Part shown: piece after piece, positions 53,448-62,370 of the stretch | Numbering within the stretch: position 1 is the first letter of the stretch | Layout: each line of letters starts with the position of its first letter | NCBI RefSeq assembly: GCF_900105255.1 | Contig: NZ_LT629763.1 | Coordinates: forward strand, 2,046,001 to 2,110,000 | DNA length: 64,000 bases | Direction of reading: 5' to 3' | Origin: Halopseudomonas sabulinigri | GTDB taxonomy: Bacteria > Pseudomonadota > Gammaproteobacteria > Pseudomonadales > Pseudomonadaceae | Position numbers and translations under genes: made by a program | The notes under the pieces: generated by a model | Database searches by the model: none | Told to the model about the DNA's origin: nothing | What the model saw: the letters and a program-made list of their open reading frames with translations, nothing else

Positions 53448-53607
53448 GGACAACTCCTGTGGCTAACAAGGCATGGGCAAGCAACCGCAGCAGGCGGCTG
53501 GCCGGAAAATAAGGCGGGCATTTTCGCGCAAACGGCGCCTACGGGCAATGAAAACCCCATGACGCCTTGCGTAAAGCCCCGGCCAGCCAGACGAATGGCC
53601 ATTAAAA

Positions 53608-53633
53608 TCTATATCAAAACTTTTTGATATAGA
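53608..53633. promoter_or_regulatory. Perfect 26-base operator-like palindrome
   Basis: TCTATATCAAAA, two bases, then TTTTGATATAGA: 12+2+12 with no mismatch. It is AT-rich amid GC-rich DNA. It ends two bases before the predicted -35 of the ArsR/methyltransferase–metK transcript and lies 160 bases from the tkt start. A dimeric wHTH regulator site is the natural reading. Confidence 0.75.
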
Positions 53634-53635
53634 CC

Positions 53636-53664
53636 TTGCGAGCACTCCCTATCGCCACTACACT
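53636..53664 (+). promoter_or_regulatory. Promoter of the ArsR/methyltransferase–metK operon
   Basis: TTGCGA (53636-53641) and TACACT (53659-53664) have 17-base spacing. The start point should fall at 53671-53672, so the mRNA may begin with the ATG itself. No ribosome site precedes that ATG. Confidence 0.5.
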
Positions 53665-53671
53665 GCCCCAC

Positions 53672-54688
53672 ATGAATCAGATTGCGCAGATCGACACCGC
53701 CCTATACAGCCCCACGGATGCCCTGGCCACCTTTTGCAAGGCAGCCGGCGACAGCCTGCGACTGGATATTCTGCGGGTGCTGCGCAACGACTCCTTTGGT
53801 GTACTGGAATTGGCGCAGATCTTCAGCATGCGGCAATCGGGCATGAGCCATCACCTCAAGGTGCTGGCCAACGCTGGTCTGGTCAGTGCGCGCCGCGAAG
53901 GCAACTCGATCTTCTATCGTCGCAGCCTGCCGGCCCCTGAGGTCAGCTGGCATCAGTTGCACGCGCAGCTGCTGACCGAGCTGGACGCATTACCCGCCGA
54001 CCCGGCCCAGTTGGCCGCGATCAGCCAGATACACGGCCAACGCGCCGAGTTGTCGCGCCAGTTCTTCGCGCGCTTTGCCGATGGCACCCCCGCCCAACAG
54101 GACCTGATCGCCCACTTCGGCCTCTACCGCGAACCGCTGCTGGCGCTGATCGACACCCTGCCGCTGCCTGCCCGCGAGCTGGCGATTGAAGTCGGCCCGG
54201 GCGAAGGCGGCTTTCTGCCCAGCCTGGCCGCCCAGTTTCAACACGTGATTGCGCTGGACAACGCCGAGTCGATGCTCGACCGTGCCCGCCAGCAGTGCAG
54301 CGACGCCGGCCTGACCAACGTGCAGTGCCTGCTGGCCGATGCGCTGGCACCGCAGTTGCTGCCGCCGGCGGACTGCCTGGTGTGCAATATGGTGCTGCAC
54401 CACATGCCCGCCCCCGCCGAAGCCTTGCGCCGCTTTGCCGACCTGTTGAAGCCGGGCGGCAGCCTGGTGCTGACCGAGCTGTGCAGCCACGACCAGAGCT
54501 GGGTGCGCGACACCTGCGGCGATCTGTGGCTAGGCTTTGATCAAGACGATATTGCCCGCTGGGCAACCGACGCCGGCCTCGAGGTCGGCCTCAGCCAATA
54601 CATTGGCCTGCGCAACGGCTTTCAACTGCAGTTGCTGCAACTGGCCAAACCCGAACCATCTTCCTCCGAGGAAAGGACAACAGCATGA
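53672..54688 (+). CDS. ArsR-family regulator fused to a SAM-dependent methyltransferase
   Basis: This 338-residue fusion has an ArsR winged-helix domain (about 10-90, with [33 protein letters not shown]) and a class I methyltransferase domain (about 150-325). The SAM motif I is [10 protein letters not shown] at 173-182; [15 protein letters not shown] and [11 protein letters not shown] follow. The stop overlaps the metK ATG (ATGA), so both are cotranslated. I infer a SAM- or SAH-sensing regulator of the methionine cycle, related to the SahR/SamR group of ArsR regulators known in Proteobacteria. Confidence 0.85.
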   Translation: MNQIAQIDTALYSPTDALATFCKAAGDSLRLDILRVLRNDSFGVLELAQIFSMRQSGMSHHLKVLANAGLVSARREGNSIFYRRSLPAPEVSWHQLHAQLLTELDALPADPAQLAAISQIHGQRAELSRQFFARFADGTPAQQDLIAHFGLYREPLLALIDTLPLPARELAIEVGPGEGGFLPSLAAQFQHVIALDNAESMLDRARQQCSDAGLTNVQCLLADALAPQLLPPADCLVCNMVLHHMPAPAEALRRFADLLKPGGSLVLTELCSHDQSWVRDTCGDLWLGFDQDDIARWATDAGLEVGLSQYIGLRNGFQLQLLQLAKPEPSSSEERTTA

Positions 54689-55869
54689 GCGATTACTCGA
54701 TCTTCACCTCTGAATCGGTGTCCGAAGGCCACCCCGATAAACTGGCCGACCAGATTTCCGACGCCGTACTGGATGCCATCCTCGCCGAAGACAAATTTGC
54801 CCGCGTGGCCTGCGAAACCATGGTGAAAACCGGTGTCGCCATCGTCGGTGGCGAAATCACCACCACCGCCTGGGTTGATCTGGAAGACCTGGTGCGCAGC
54901 GTCATCAAGGACATTGGCTACACCTCATCGGACGTCGGCTACGACGCCGATACCTGCGGCGTGATCAACATCATCGGCAAGCAGTCGCCCGACATTGCCC
55001 AGGGCGTTGACCGGCAGAAGCCGGAAGACCAGGGCGCCGGCGACCAGGGCCTGATGTTCGGCTACGCCAGCAACGAGACCGACGTGCTGATGCCTGCCCC
55101 CATCACGTTCGCGCACCGCCTGGTCGAGCGTCAGGCGGAAGCGCGCAAGAACGGCACGCTGAACTGGTTGCGCCCGGATGCCAAATCGCAGGTCACCTGC
55201 CGCTACGAGAACGGCATCGTCACCGGCATCGACGCCATCGTACTGTCGACCCAGCACAACCCGGAGATCAGCCAGGCTGACCTGCGCGAAGCGGTAATGG
55301 AAGAAATCGTCAAGAAGGTGCTGCCGGCCGAGCTGCTGCACGCCGATACTCAGTACCACATCAACCCGACCGGCAAGTTCGTGATTGGCGGCCCGGTGGG
55401 CGACTGCGGCCTGACCGGCCGCAAGATTATCGTCGACACCTACGGCGGCATGGCCCGTCACGGCGGCGGCGCCTTCTCCGGCAAGGATCCGTCCAAGGTT
55501 GACCGTAGCGCCGCCTATGCCGGCCGTTACGTGGCCAAGAACATCGTGGCTGCCGGTCTGGCCGACAAGTGCGAAATCCAGGTGTCCTACGCCATCGGCG
55601 TGGCGCAGCCCACCTCGGTCTCGATCAACACCTTCGGCACCGGCAAGATCAGCGACGAGAAGATCATCCAGTTGGTGCGCCAGCACTTCGACCTGCGCCC
55701 TTACGCGATTACGCGCATGCTCGACCTGCTACACCCGATGTACCGCGCCACCGCCGCCTACGGCCACTTTGGTCGTACACCGGTAGAAATGACGGTCAAG
55801 GGCGATACCTTTACCGCGTTTCCATGGGAGAAGACGGACAAGGCGGCCGACCTTCGCGCTGACGCTTGA
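54685..55869 (+). CDS. metK: S-adenosylmethionine synthetase
   Basis: This 394-residue enzyme forms SAM from methionine and [21 protein letters not shown] (about 16-33) holds the metal and ATP residues. [12 protein letters not shown] and [19 protein letters not shown] are the two classic signatures. It is translationally coupled to the upstream regulator. No SAM riboswitch is visible upstream. Confidence 0.98.
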   Translation: MSDYSIFTSESVSEGHPDKLADQISDAVLDAILAEDKFARVACETMVKTGVAIVGGEITTTAWVDLEDLVRSVIKDIGYTSSDVGYDADTCGVINIIGKQSPDIAQGVDRQKPEDQGAGDQGLMFGYASNETDVLMPAPITFAHRLVERQAEARKNGTLNWLRPDAKSQVTCRYENGIVTGIDAIVLSTQHNPEISQADLREAVMEEIVKKVLPAELLHADTQYHINPTGKFVIGGPVGDCGLTGRKIIVDTYGGMARHGGGAFSGKDPSKVDRSAAYAGRYVAKNIVAAGLADKCEIQVSYAIGVAQPTSVSINTFGTGKISDEKIIQLVRQHFDLRPYAITRMLDLLHPMYRATAAYGHFGRTPVEMTVKGDTFTAFPWEKTDKAADLRADA

Positions 55870-55873
55870 ACGT

Positions 55874-55951
55874 AGCGGCAAGCGGCAAGCTGTCTGCGCG
55901 TGCTTGGAGGTTTTGTTTTTGCTTAACGCTTGCGGCTTGAAGCTTGCCGCT
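55874..55951. repeat. GCTTGCGGCTTG-type inverted repeat after metK
   Basis: AGCGGCAAGC (55874-55883) pairs with GCTTGCCGCT (55942-55951), with further GCAAGC and GCTTGCGGCTTGAAGC units inside. It lies between convergent metK and the cytochrome gene, so it may also end both transcripts. Part has a T-rich stretch (GTTTTGTTTTT). Confidence 0.6.
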
Positions 55952-55953
55952 GC

Positions 55954-56415
55954 TTAGCGGCGATAAGCATCATGGCAGGCCTTACAGGCCTGCTGTACCG
56001 CTCTCAGTTGGTCACTGACCTGGCCCGGGCCGCGTACACCGCCTTCGGTGGCGGCAGCAAGATCGGCAACGCGGGCCTTGAAGGTGTCGATGGCCTGGGT
56101 GAAGCCGGCAGGATCCGACCAGACAGTGTCCTTGGCGCGATTGGGCTCAGGCTCGGCACCAGGCTCGGGGAAGTAGCCCCAGGGTTGGTCAGCCAGTTGG
56201 ACCAGACCTGCGGCGTGCTCGGCAAACACCGCGCCGTCAAAGGGCAGACGATCAGACAGCATGCCGCCCATGGGCTCGCTATGCTTGATCATTTGCTTGA
56301 ACAGCGCCTGGCGCTTGCCTTCGGGCGAATTGGGGTCGGCCTCGTTGTTGCAGCCGACCAACGCCAGGCCCAACAGGGCGATGGCCACGAATTTTTGGTA
56401 TGAAGCAGAAAGCAT
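55954..56415 (-). CDS. Cytochrome c-prime-like lipoprotein
   Basis: This 153-residue protein has a lipobox LVGC with Cys22 and a single heme motif CKACH at 144-148 near the C-terminus, with a helix before it. This fits the cytochrome c'/c-556 fold (four-helix bundle). Anchoring in the membrane facing the periplasm is expected. It may carry electrons or bind NO. It lies next to the ahcY riboswitch on the opposite strand. Confidence 0.84.
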   Translation of the reverse strand: MLSASYQKFVAIALLGLALVGCNNEADPNSPEGKRQALFKQMIKHSEPMGGMLSDRLPFDGAVFAEHAAGLVQLADQPWGYFPEPGAEPEPNRAKDTVWSDPAGFTQAIDTFKARVADLAAATEGGVRGPGQVSDQLRAVQQACKACHDAYRR

Positions 56416-56515
56416 GTTTCATCCACACAGAAAATGAGGGGCGACAGTATCGTCGCTCAACCCACTCCGGCCAAGGCCGCGCATATGCGCCATGCCTGGC
56501 CGGACTGATTGCAAC

Positions 56516-56592
56516 CCCGTGCGAGGGGCGCTGCAGCAGCCGCATTCCCGGCTGCCAGGCTCGCAGGGGGCATGTGACAATTAACCGCGCCC
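56516..56592 (+). ncRNA. SAH riboswitch of ahcY
   Basis: P1 is TGCGAG/CTCGCA (56520-56525 with 56560-56565). P2 is GCAGCC/GGCTGC (56536-56541 with 56550-56555). The pseudoknot is GGGCGC with GCGCCC (56526-56531 with 56587-56592). The core strings CGAGGGGCGCTGC and CCAGGCTCG match the known SAH class. It precedes ahcY, its usual target. Confidence 0.92.
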
Positions 56593-56612
56593 ATTCGCAT
56601 CCACGAATGGAG
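56591..56612 (+). promoter_or_regulatory. Shine-Dalgarno-sequestering hairpin of the riboswitch
   Basis: CCATTCG/CGAATGG (56591-56597 with 56604-56610) covers GG of the GGAG at 56609-56612. Its first two C residues are also the last two of the pseudoknot arm, so ligand binding should open it. Confidence 0.65.
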
Positions 56613-56619
56613 AAACCAC

Positions 56620-58029
56620 ATGAGTGCCGTTATGAACACTGCCGATTTTACCGACTTCAAGGTCGCCGACATCTCCCTGGCCGATTGGGGCCGCCGCGAA
56701 ATCATCATTGCCGAGTCGGAAATGCCGGCCTTGATGGCCATGCGTCGCAAGTACGCCGGCGAGCAGCCGCTCAAAGATGCCAAAATACTTGGCTGCATTC
56801 ACATGACCATCCAGACCGCCGTATTGATCGAAACTCTGGTCGCGCTGGGCGCTGAAGTGCGCTGGTCATCTTGCAACATCTTCTCCACCCAGGATCAGGC
56901 CGCCGCTGCCATCGCCGCCGCCGGCGTACCGGTATTTGCCTGGAAAGGCGAAACCGAAGAAGAGTACGAGTGGTGCATCGAGCAGACCATCCTCAAGGAT
57001 GGCCAGCCCTGGGACGCCAACATGGTGCTGGATGACGGCGGCGATCTGACCCAGATCCTGCACGACAAATACCCCGCCATGCTCGACAAGATTCACGGCG
57101 TGACCGAAGAGACCACCACCGGCGTGCATCGCCTGCTCGACATGCTGAAGAAAGGCACACTGAAAGTCCCGGCGATCAACGTCAACGACTCGGTCACCAA
57201 GAGCAAGAACGACAACAAGTACGGCTGCCGCCACAGCCTGAACGACGCCATCAAGCGCGCCACCGACCACCTGCTCTCCGGCAAGCAGGCGCTGGTGATC
57301 GGTTATGGCGACGTCGGCAAGGGCTCGGCCCAGTCGCTGCGTCAGGAAGGCATGATCGTCAAGGTGTCGGAAGTCGATCCGATTTGCGCCATGCAGGCCT
57401 GCATGGACGGCTTCGAGCTGGCCTCGCCCTACCTCAACGGCCGGAACGACGGCACTGAAGCGAGCATCGATCGCGCCTTGCTGGGCAAGATCGACCTGAT
57501 CGTCACCACGACCGGTAACGTCAACGTCTGCGACGCCAACATGCTCAAGGCACTGAAAAAGCGCGCTGTGGTCTGCAACATCGGTCACTTCGACAACGAA
57601 ATCGATACCGCCTACACCCGCGCCAATTGGCACTGGGAAGAGGTCAAGCCACAGGTACACAAGCTGCACCGCACCGGCAAGGACAACTTCGACCCGGCCA
57701 ATGATGACTATCTGATCCTGCTGGCCGAAGGCCGTCTGGTGAACCTGGGTAACGCGACCGGCCACCCGAGCCGCATCATGGACGGCTCCTTCGCCAACCA
57801 GGTACTGGCGCAAATCCACCTGTTCAAACAGGGCTTCGCCAACTTCAGCGACGCAGAGAAGACCGCTCACCTGCGCGTAGAAGTACTGCCCAAGCAGCTG
57901 GACGAGGAAGTGGCACTGGAAATGGTCAAGGGCTTTGGTGGCGTGATCACCCAACTGACCCAAACCCAGGCCGATTACATTGGCGTCGCGGTCGAAGGTC
58001 CGTTCAAGCCGGATAGCTATCGCTACTGA
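56620..58029 (+). CDS. ahcY: S-adenosylhomocysteine hydrolase
   Basis: This 469-residue enzyme splits SAH into adenosine and homocysteine, removing an inhibitor of methyltransferases. Signatures are [15 protein letters not shown] (about 83-97), [21 protein letters not shown], and the NAD site [21 protein letters not shown] is the typical C-terminus. The long form carries the insert usual in bacteria. It is controlled by the upstream SAH riboswitch and followed by metF. Confidence 0.98.
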   Translation: MSAVMNTADFTDFKVADISLADWGRREIIIAESEMPALMAMRRKYAGEQPLKDAKILGCIHMTIQTAVLIETLVALGAEVRWSSCNIFSTQDQAAAAIAAAGVPVFAWKGETEEEYEWCIEQTILKDGQPWDANMVLDDGGDLTQILHDKYPAMLDKIHGVTEETTTGVHRLLDMLKKGTLKVPAINVNDSVTKSKNDNKYGCRHSLNDAIKRATDHLLSGKQALVIGYGDVGKGSAQSLRQEGMIVKVSEVDPICAMQACMDGFELASPYLNGRNDGTEASIDRALLGKIDLIVTTTGNVNVCDANMLKALKKRAVVCNIGHFDNEIDTAYTRANWHWEEVKPQVHKLHRTGKDNFDPANDDYLILLAEGRLVNLGNATGHPSRIMDGSFANQVLAQIHLFKQGFANFSDAEKTAHLRVEVLPKQLDEEVALEMVKGFGGVITQLTQTQADYIGVAVEGPFKPDSYRY

Positions 58030-58051
58030 TTAGCTGCAAGCTGATTCAGCG

Positions 58052-58105
58052 TGCGTTTTACGTTCTGCCAGTCAAACTCTGTTTGGCGCAGCAACGTAGA
58101 ACGCA
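58052..58105. other. Large imperfect stem-loop between ahcY and metF
   Basis: TGCGTTTTACGTTCTG pairs imperfectly with CAGCAACGTAGAACGCA. An inner CAAAC/GTTTG stem caps it. There is no T-run. It may set the ahcY/metF ratio by partial termination or RNA stability. Confidence 0.5.
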
Positions 58106-58120
58106 TCAGCACACGGCTTT

Positions 58121-58152
58121 TGCTTGAAGCTTGCGGCTTGAAGCTGGAAGCT
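58121..58152. repeat. GCTTGAAGCTTG-type repeat before metF
   Basis: The stretch has the units GCTTGAAGC, TTGCGGCTTGAAGC and GGAAGCT in tandem. It is a shorter relative of the repeats at 51370 and 55874. Confidence 0.55.
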
Positions 58153-58184
58153 CAACACCTCCCTGCAAGACAAGGGCAGTACCC

Positions 58185-59033
58185 ATGAACCAAACGAACA
58201 ACATCCCGGTCAGCTTCGAGTTCTTTCCGACCAAGACCGATGCCGGGCATGAGAAGCTGATCGCTGCCGGCCATGTACTGGCCGCTGAGAATCCCGAGTT
58301 TTTCTCGGTCACTTACGGCGCTGGCGGTTCTACCCGCGACCGTACCCGCAAGACCGTGTTGCAACTCGACAGTGAAGTGAAGGTACCTACTGCACCGCAC
58401 CTCTCCTGTGTCGGTGATTCACTGGACGACCTGCGCAACCTGCTGGGTGAATACCGTGAAGCCGGCATCAAGCGCATTGTTGCGCTGCGCGGCGACCTGC
58501 CCTCCGGTATGGGCCAGGCCTCGGGAGAGCTGCGCTACGCCAACGAATTGGTCGAGTTCATTCGCCGTGAAACCGGCGACCACTTCACCATCGAAGTCGC
58601 CGCCTATCCCGAGGCACATCCGCAGGCCGCCCACTTCGAAAGCGACCTGAAGAACTTTGTGCGCAAGGCCCAGGCCGGCGCCGACAGCGCCATCACCCAG
58701 TACTTCTTCAATGCCGACTGCTACTTCCACTTTGTCGATCGGGTGCGCAAGGCCGGCGTCGAGATCCCCATAGTGCCGGGTATCATGCCCATCACCAATT
58801 ACAGCAAACTGGCGCGCTTCTCAGACGCCTGCGGCGCCGAAATCCCACGCTGGATCCGCAAGCAGCTGGAAGCCTACGGTGACGACAGCGACAGCATCTG
58901 CGCCTTCGGCACCGAGGTCATCAGTCAGATGTGCGAACGGCTGGTAGAGGGCGGCGCACCCAGCCTGCACTTCTATACGCTGAACCAGGCCGAACCCAGT
59001 CTCGACATCCTGCGTAATCTGCAGGGTCGCTAG
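58185..59033 (+). CDS. metF: 5,10-methylenetetrahydrofolate reductase
   Basis: The protein has 282 residues from ATG 58185. Key blocks are VSFEFFPTKTD at the N-terminus with the catalytic Glu, VTYGAGGSTRDRT, IVALRGDLP, AAYPEAHPQA, DSAITQYFFNADCYFHFVDR and VPGIMPITNYSKL. These are typical MetF TIM-barrel and FAD-binding segments. It makes methyl-THF for homocysteine methylation, completing the SAM cycle with ahcY and metK. Confidence 0.97.
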   Translation: MNQTNNIPVSFEFFPTKTDAGHEKLIAAGHVLAAENPEFFSVTYGAGGSTRDRTRKTVLQLDSEVKVPTAPHLSCVGDSLDDLRNLLGEYREAGIKRIVALRGDLPSGMGQASGELRYANELVEFIRRETGDHFTIEVAAYPEAHPQAAHFESDLKNFVRKAQAGADSAITQYFFNADCYFHFVDRVRKAGVEIPIVPGIMPITNYSKLARFSDACGAEIPRWIRKQLEAYGDDSDSICAFGTEVISQMCERLVEGGAPSLHFYTLNQAEPSLDILRNLQGR

Positions 59034-59053
59034 CGGCAGACTACACTGCAGCC

Positions 59054-59797
59054 ATGCGCTTTCATCTCCTGCTCTGGCTCAGTCTGCTGGTGCCCGGGCT
59101 CGCAACGGCGACCACGCTAAAGGTCGTCAGTGAGCCCTGGGTACCCTACATCTTCGAGCAGGACGGTGAGCTGCACGGCATCGACTACGAAGTGACCCAG
59201 CAGGTATTGACGCAGCTTGGTTACCAGCTGGAATGGGAATTGGTGCCCTGGAAGCGCGCGCTGCTCAGCGTTGAAAGCGGCCGCGCCGATGCGATTCTCG
59301 ACATTCTCGCCACGCCGGAACGCCGCCAGACGTTGATCTTCCCCACCGAGCACCTGTCGCTCAACGACTCGGTCCTGTTCTACGCTCGCCAGCACCCCCA
59401 CCCCTACGCCAATCTGCAGAGTCTGCGCGGCCTCACTGTCGGTGTGGCACCGGGCTACAACTACGGCAATCCTGACTTCCTCGCGGCTGACTACTTCACC
59501 CGTGAGCCCGCACCCACCAACGAAGCCAACCTGCTCAAGCTGCTGAACCAGCGGATTGATCTGGCTCTGATTGATCGCCGGGCCGGCTTGCATGAGCGCC
59601 AGCGACTAGGCCTGCAGGAGCAGATCGGTTTCGACCCGCAACCACTTGCCAGCGGCAAGCTGTACCTGGCTTTCCACCGCGGTACCGGCAAGGTAGAACT
59701 CAGCCACGCCTTTACCACCGAGCTCAGACGCTTCAAGGCGAGCGAGGCCTATCAGCAGATACTCGCGCGTTACGGTCAGCGCGCGTCGCTCCACTAG
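59054..59797 (+). CDS. Periplasmic solute-binding protein (family 3), copy 1
   Basis: This 247-residue protein has a signal peptide (1-19) and the type 2 periplasmic-binding fold: VVSEPWVPYIFEQDGELHGIDYEVTQQVL, GRADAILDIL, LRGLTVGVAPGYNYGN and LALIDRRAG. No ABC permease or ATPase gene is adjacent, so it may feed a distant transporter or act as a receptor. TACACT (59042-59047) is seven bases before the ATG, as in a leaderless gene. It is closely similar to the next gene. Confidence 0.83.
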   Translation: MRFHLLLWLSLLVPGLATATTLKVVSEPWVPYIFEQDGELHGIDYEVTQQVLTQLGYQLEWELVPWKRALLSVESGRADAILDILATPERRQTLIFPTEHLSLNDSVLFYARQHPHPYANLQSLRGLTVGVAPGYNYGNPDFLAADYFTREPAPTNEANLLKLLNQRIDLALIDRRAGLHERQRLGLQEQIGFDPQPLASGKLYLAFHRGTGKVELSHAFTTELRRFKASEAYQQILARYGQRASLH

Positions 59798-59855
59798 CGA
59801 CAACCCGCGAGCCAGAGGCTGTTACTCCTGGCGGCAAGCAAGCTAGACTGACCCC

Positions 59856-60596
59856 ATGAGACTACCCGCCTGGCTGTTACTGCTCCCCCTGCTTGCGTGC
59901 CCCATGGCACGCGCGGAGCCGTTGAACATCGTCAGCGAGGCCTGGCCACCCTACATCTATGAAGAGGCGGGCACCCTGAAAGGCGTCGATTACGACGTCA
60001 CCAACCGCGTGCTGGGGCAACTGGGCTACGAAGCCCGCTGGCAATTGCTGCCCTGGCGCCGCGCGCTGCACGACACCGCCAACGGCAGTGCCGATGCGAT
60101 TCTCGATATATCACCCAACCCCGAGCGGGAGCAGCAGTACATTTTTCCGCATGAACCGCTGTCGCGCAGCGAGTCCGTGCTGTTTTACCGTATTGATCGG
60201 CCCCATCCATTCACCGGCCTGCAGGACCTGCGCGGCCTGAAGATCGGTGTATCCGCCGGCTACGTTTACGGCAACTCGGAATTCATGCACGCCGATTACT
60301 TCAGCCGCGAACCCGCCGCCAGCACCGAAGCCAGCCTGTTGATGCTGATGCATGAGCGCGTCGACATGGTGATCATGAACAAGCGCGCGGGCCAGTTCAC
60401 CCTGCGCCAACTAGGGCTGGAGCGGCAGGTCACGCACCATCCGCTGGTGGTCAGCAGCGGCGCACTGTTTCTGGCGTTTCACCGTAGCCCCGATATGGCA
60501 GCACTGGCCAAACGCTTCAGCAGCGGCCTGAGCACCTTCAAGCGCAGCAGCGAATACCTGCAGATTCTGCAACACTACGGCCTGACCGAGCTGTAA
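59856..60596 (+). CDS. Periplasmic solute-binding protein (family 3), copy 2
   Basis: The 246-residue protein is a close relative of the preceding one: IVSEAWPPYIYEEAGTLKGVDYDVTNRVLGQL, PWRRALHDTANGSADAILDIS, LRGLKIGVSAGYVYGNSEF and MVIMNKRAG. A signal peptide (about 1-20) is present. The two genes are a tandem duplication with diverged ligand-pocket segments. TAGACT (59844-59849) again sits six bases before the start codon. Ligands are unknown; polar amino acids are typical of the family. Confidence 0.83.
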   Translation: MRLPAWLLLLPLLACPMARAEPLNIVSEAWPPYIYEEAGTLKGVDYDVTNRVLGQLGYEARWQLLPWRRALHDTANGSADAILDISPNPEREQQYIFPHEPLSRSESVLFYRIDRPHPFTGLQDLRGLKIGVSAGYVYGNSEFMHADYFSREPAASTEASLLMLMHERVDMVIMNKRAGQFTLRQLGLERQVTHHPLVVSSGALFLAFHRSPDMAALAKRFSSGLSTFKRSSEYLQILQHYGLTEL

Positions 60597-60643
60597 GCCT
60601 GCCCGCACCACCAGGGCCGAATGACCGCCGAGCGGTCCGGGAT

Positions 60644-60670
60644 GTGACCCGGCAGGCTTTCTGTTATACT
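60644..60670 (+). promoter_or_regulatory. Candidate promoter of rhlE
   Basis: GTGACC (60644-60649) and TATACT (60665-60670) have a short 15-base spacing. The -10 is good, the -35 modest. A leader of about 130 bases would result. Confidence 0.4.
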
Positions 60671-60806
60671 CGCGCCCCTTCATTCCAGGCCGCACGGACA
60701 AGCGGCAGGTATGCAACCCCTTGGCGGGCAGTGTCACCCCGACACCAGCTCGCAGGAAACCGGTTGTTATCTGCCTGTTCGCAACGGCCATCACAGGGTT
60801 ATCTGA

Positions 60807-62318
60807 ATGTCCTTTGCTTCCTTGGGCCTGTCCGACGCACTCGTGCGCGCGGTGGCAGCCACCGGTTATACCAATCCCACGCCTGTTCAGGCGCAAGCTA
60901 TTCCCGCTGTACTCGAAGGCCGCGACCTGATGGTTGCCGCCCAGACCGGCACCGGCAAGACTGCCGGCTTCGCCTTGCCGGTCATCGAACGGCTGTTTCC
61001 TGCCGGCCACCCTGACGCCAATCACCGCCGTGCACCCAAGCAGGTACGCGTACTGGTGTTGACGCCGACCCGCGAGCTGGCGGCCCAGGTGCACGACAGC
61101 ATCCGTGCCTACGCCGCCGAGCTGCCCCTGAAATCTGCCTGCGTGTTTGGCGGCGTGGGCGCCAACCCACAGATGAAAGCCATCGCGCCTGGTCTGGATA
61201 TCCTGGTCGCCTGCCCCGGCCGACTGCTGGATCTGGTTGGTCAGCGCGCCGTCGACCTGTCCAAGGTCGAAGTGCTGATTCTTGACGAAGCCGACCGCAT
61301 GCTCGACATGGGCTTTGTACATGACGTGAAAAAGGTCATCGCCAAGCTGCCAGCCAAACGTCAGACACTGCTGTTCTCGGCGACCTTCTCGAAAGACATC
61401 ACCGACCTGGCCAATAAGCTGCTGAACAACCCGGCGCGCATTGAAGTCACGCCGCCCAACTCGACCGTCGAGCGCATCAACCAGAAGGTCTACCGCGTAG
61501 CCGCTGGCCACAAGCGCGCGCTGGCTGCACATCTGATTACCCAGGGTGCCTGGGAGCAGGTGCTGATTTTCACCCGTACCAAGCACGGCGCCAATCGCCT
61601 GGCCGAGTATCTCGACAAGAACGGCCTGCCCGCTGCCGCGATTCATGGCAACAAGAGCCAGAGCGCGCGTACCAAGGCGCTGGCTGACTTCAAGGCCAAC
61701 AAGCTGCGCATTCTGGTCGCAACCGACATCGCCGCCCGTGGTCTGGATATCGACCAGCTGCCCCACGTAATCAACTTCGAGCTGCCCAACGTTTCGGAAG
61801 ACTACGTACACCGCATCGGCCGCACCGGCCGCGCCGGTCGTAGCGGCGAAGCCGTATCTCTGGTCAGCCCCGATGAAGACAAACTGCTGCGCTCCATCGA
61901 ACGCATGACCAAACAGCGGATCGATGAAGGCTCGCTGGACGGCTTTGAGCCGCCAGCCCAGGCCGAGCTCAACAGCGACCGCCCGGAGCGCCCACGCGGC
62001 GGCGCCGGCAGTGGCCGCAATCAGCAGCGCAACAGCGGTGGCGGCGCAGGCAACAACGCGCGCGGTCAGGGCGCCGGCCAAGGCCGTGGCCAGGGCCGCA
62101 ATGACAAGCCACGTACCGACCGTCCCCGGGGGCCAAAACGCGCCGCCCATGTCATCAGCGAGCCGGAAGACGCGGTGACCCTGGAGCGCCGTCGCCAGGC
62201 CAATGGCAACCGCGCCGATCCGCTGCCGCAGGACAAGCCACAGCGCAAGTCGCACAACCGTCGGCCGAACAACCGCGGCCCACAGCGCGAAAAGCCGGCT
62301 TTGCTCGGCCCGCGCTGA
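60807..62318 (+). CDS. rhlE: DEAD-box RNA helicase RhlE-type
   Basis: This 503-residue protein has Q motif [23 protein letters not shown], Ia PTRELA, Ib [38 protein letters not shown] and [12 protein letters not shown]. The tail (about 385-503) is Gly/Arg/Gln/Asn-rich with [13 protein letters not shown] repeats, suited to RNA binding, as in RhlE2-like pseudomonad helicases. It has a long leader and its own terminator. Gene order after metF matches pseudomonads. Confidence 0.93.
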   Translation: MSFASLGLSDALVRAVAATGYTNPTPVQAQAIPAVLEGRDLMVAAQTGTGKTAGFALPVIERLFPAGHPDANHRRAPKQVRVLVLTPTRELAAQVHDSIRAYAAELPLKSACVFGGVGANPQMKAIAPGLDILVACPGRLLDLVGQRAVDLSKVEVLILDEADRMLDMGFVHDVKKVIAKLPAKRQTLLFSATFSKDITDLANKLLNNPARIEVTPPNSTVERINQKVYRVAAGHKRALAAHLITQGAWEQVLIFTRTKHGANRLAEYLDKNGLPAAAIHGNKSQSARTKALADFKANKLRILVATDIAARGLDIDQLPHVINFELPNVSEDYVHRIGRTGRAGRSGEAVSLVSPDEDKLLRSIERMTKQRIDEGSLDGFEPPAQAELNSDRPERPRGGAGSGRNQQRNSGGGAGNNARGQGAGQGRGQGRNDKPRTDRPRGPKRAAHVISEPEDAVTLERRRQANGNRADPLPQDKPQRKSHNRRPNNRGPQREKPALLGPR

Positions 62319-62346
62319 TAGCCGTGGCAGCTGTTGTGATCTAAAG

Positions 62347-62370
62347 AAAGGGGCTTCGGCCCCTTTTTTT
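62347..62370 (+). terminator. Intrinsic terminator of rhlE
   Basis: AAAGGGGC, TTCG loop, GCCCCTTT and a run of T lie 28 bases after the rhlE stop. Confidence 0.93.

Noticed and set aside
54500-54690. SAM riboswitch upstream of metK
   Set aside because: The metK start overlaps the upstream coding region, so there is no leader. No SAM-class core is seen; regulation is more likely through the ArsR-type protein.
60411-62255. 614-codon open frame antisense to rhlE
   Set aside because: It is fully opposite a gene with all DEAD-box motifs. High GC and codon bias leave the opposite frame free of stops, and its translation has no recognisable domain.
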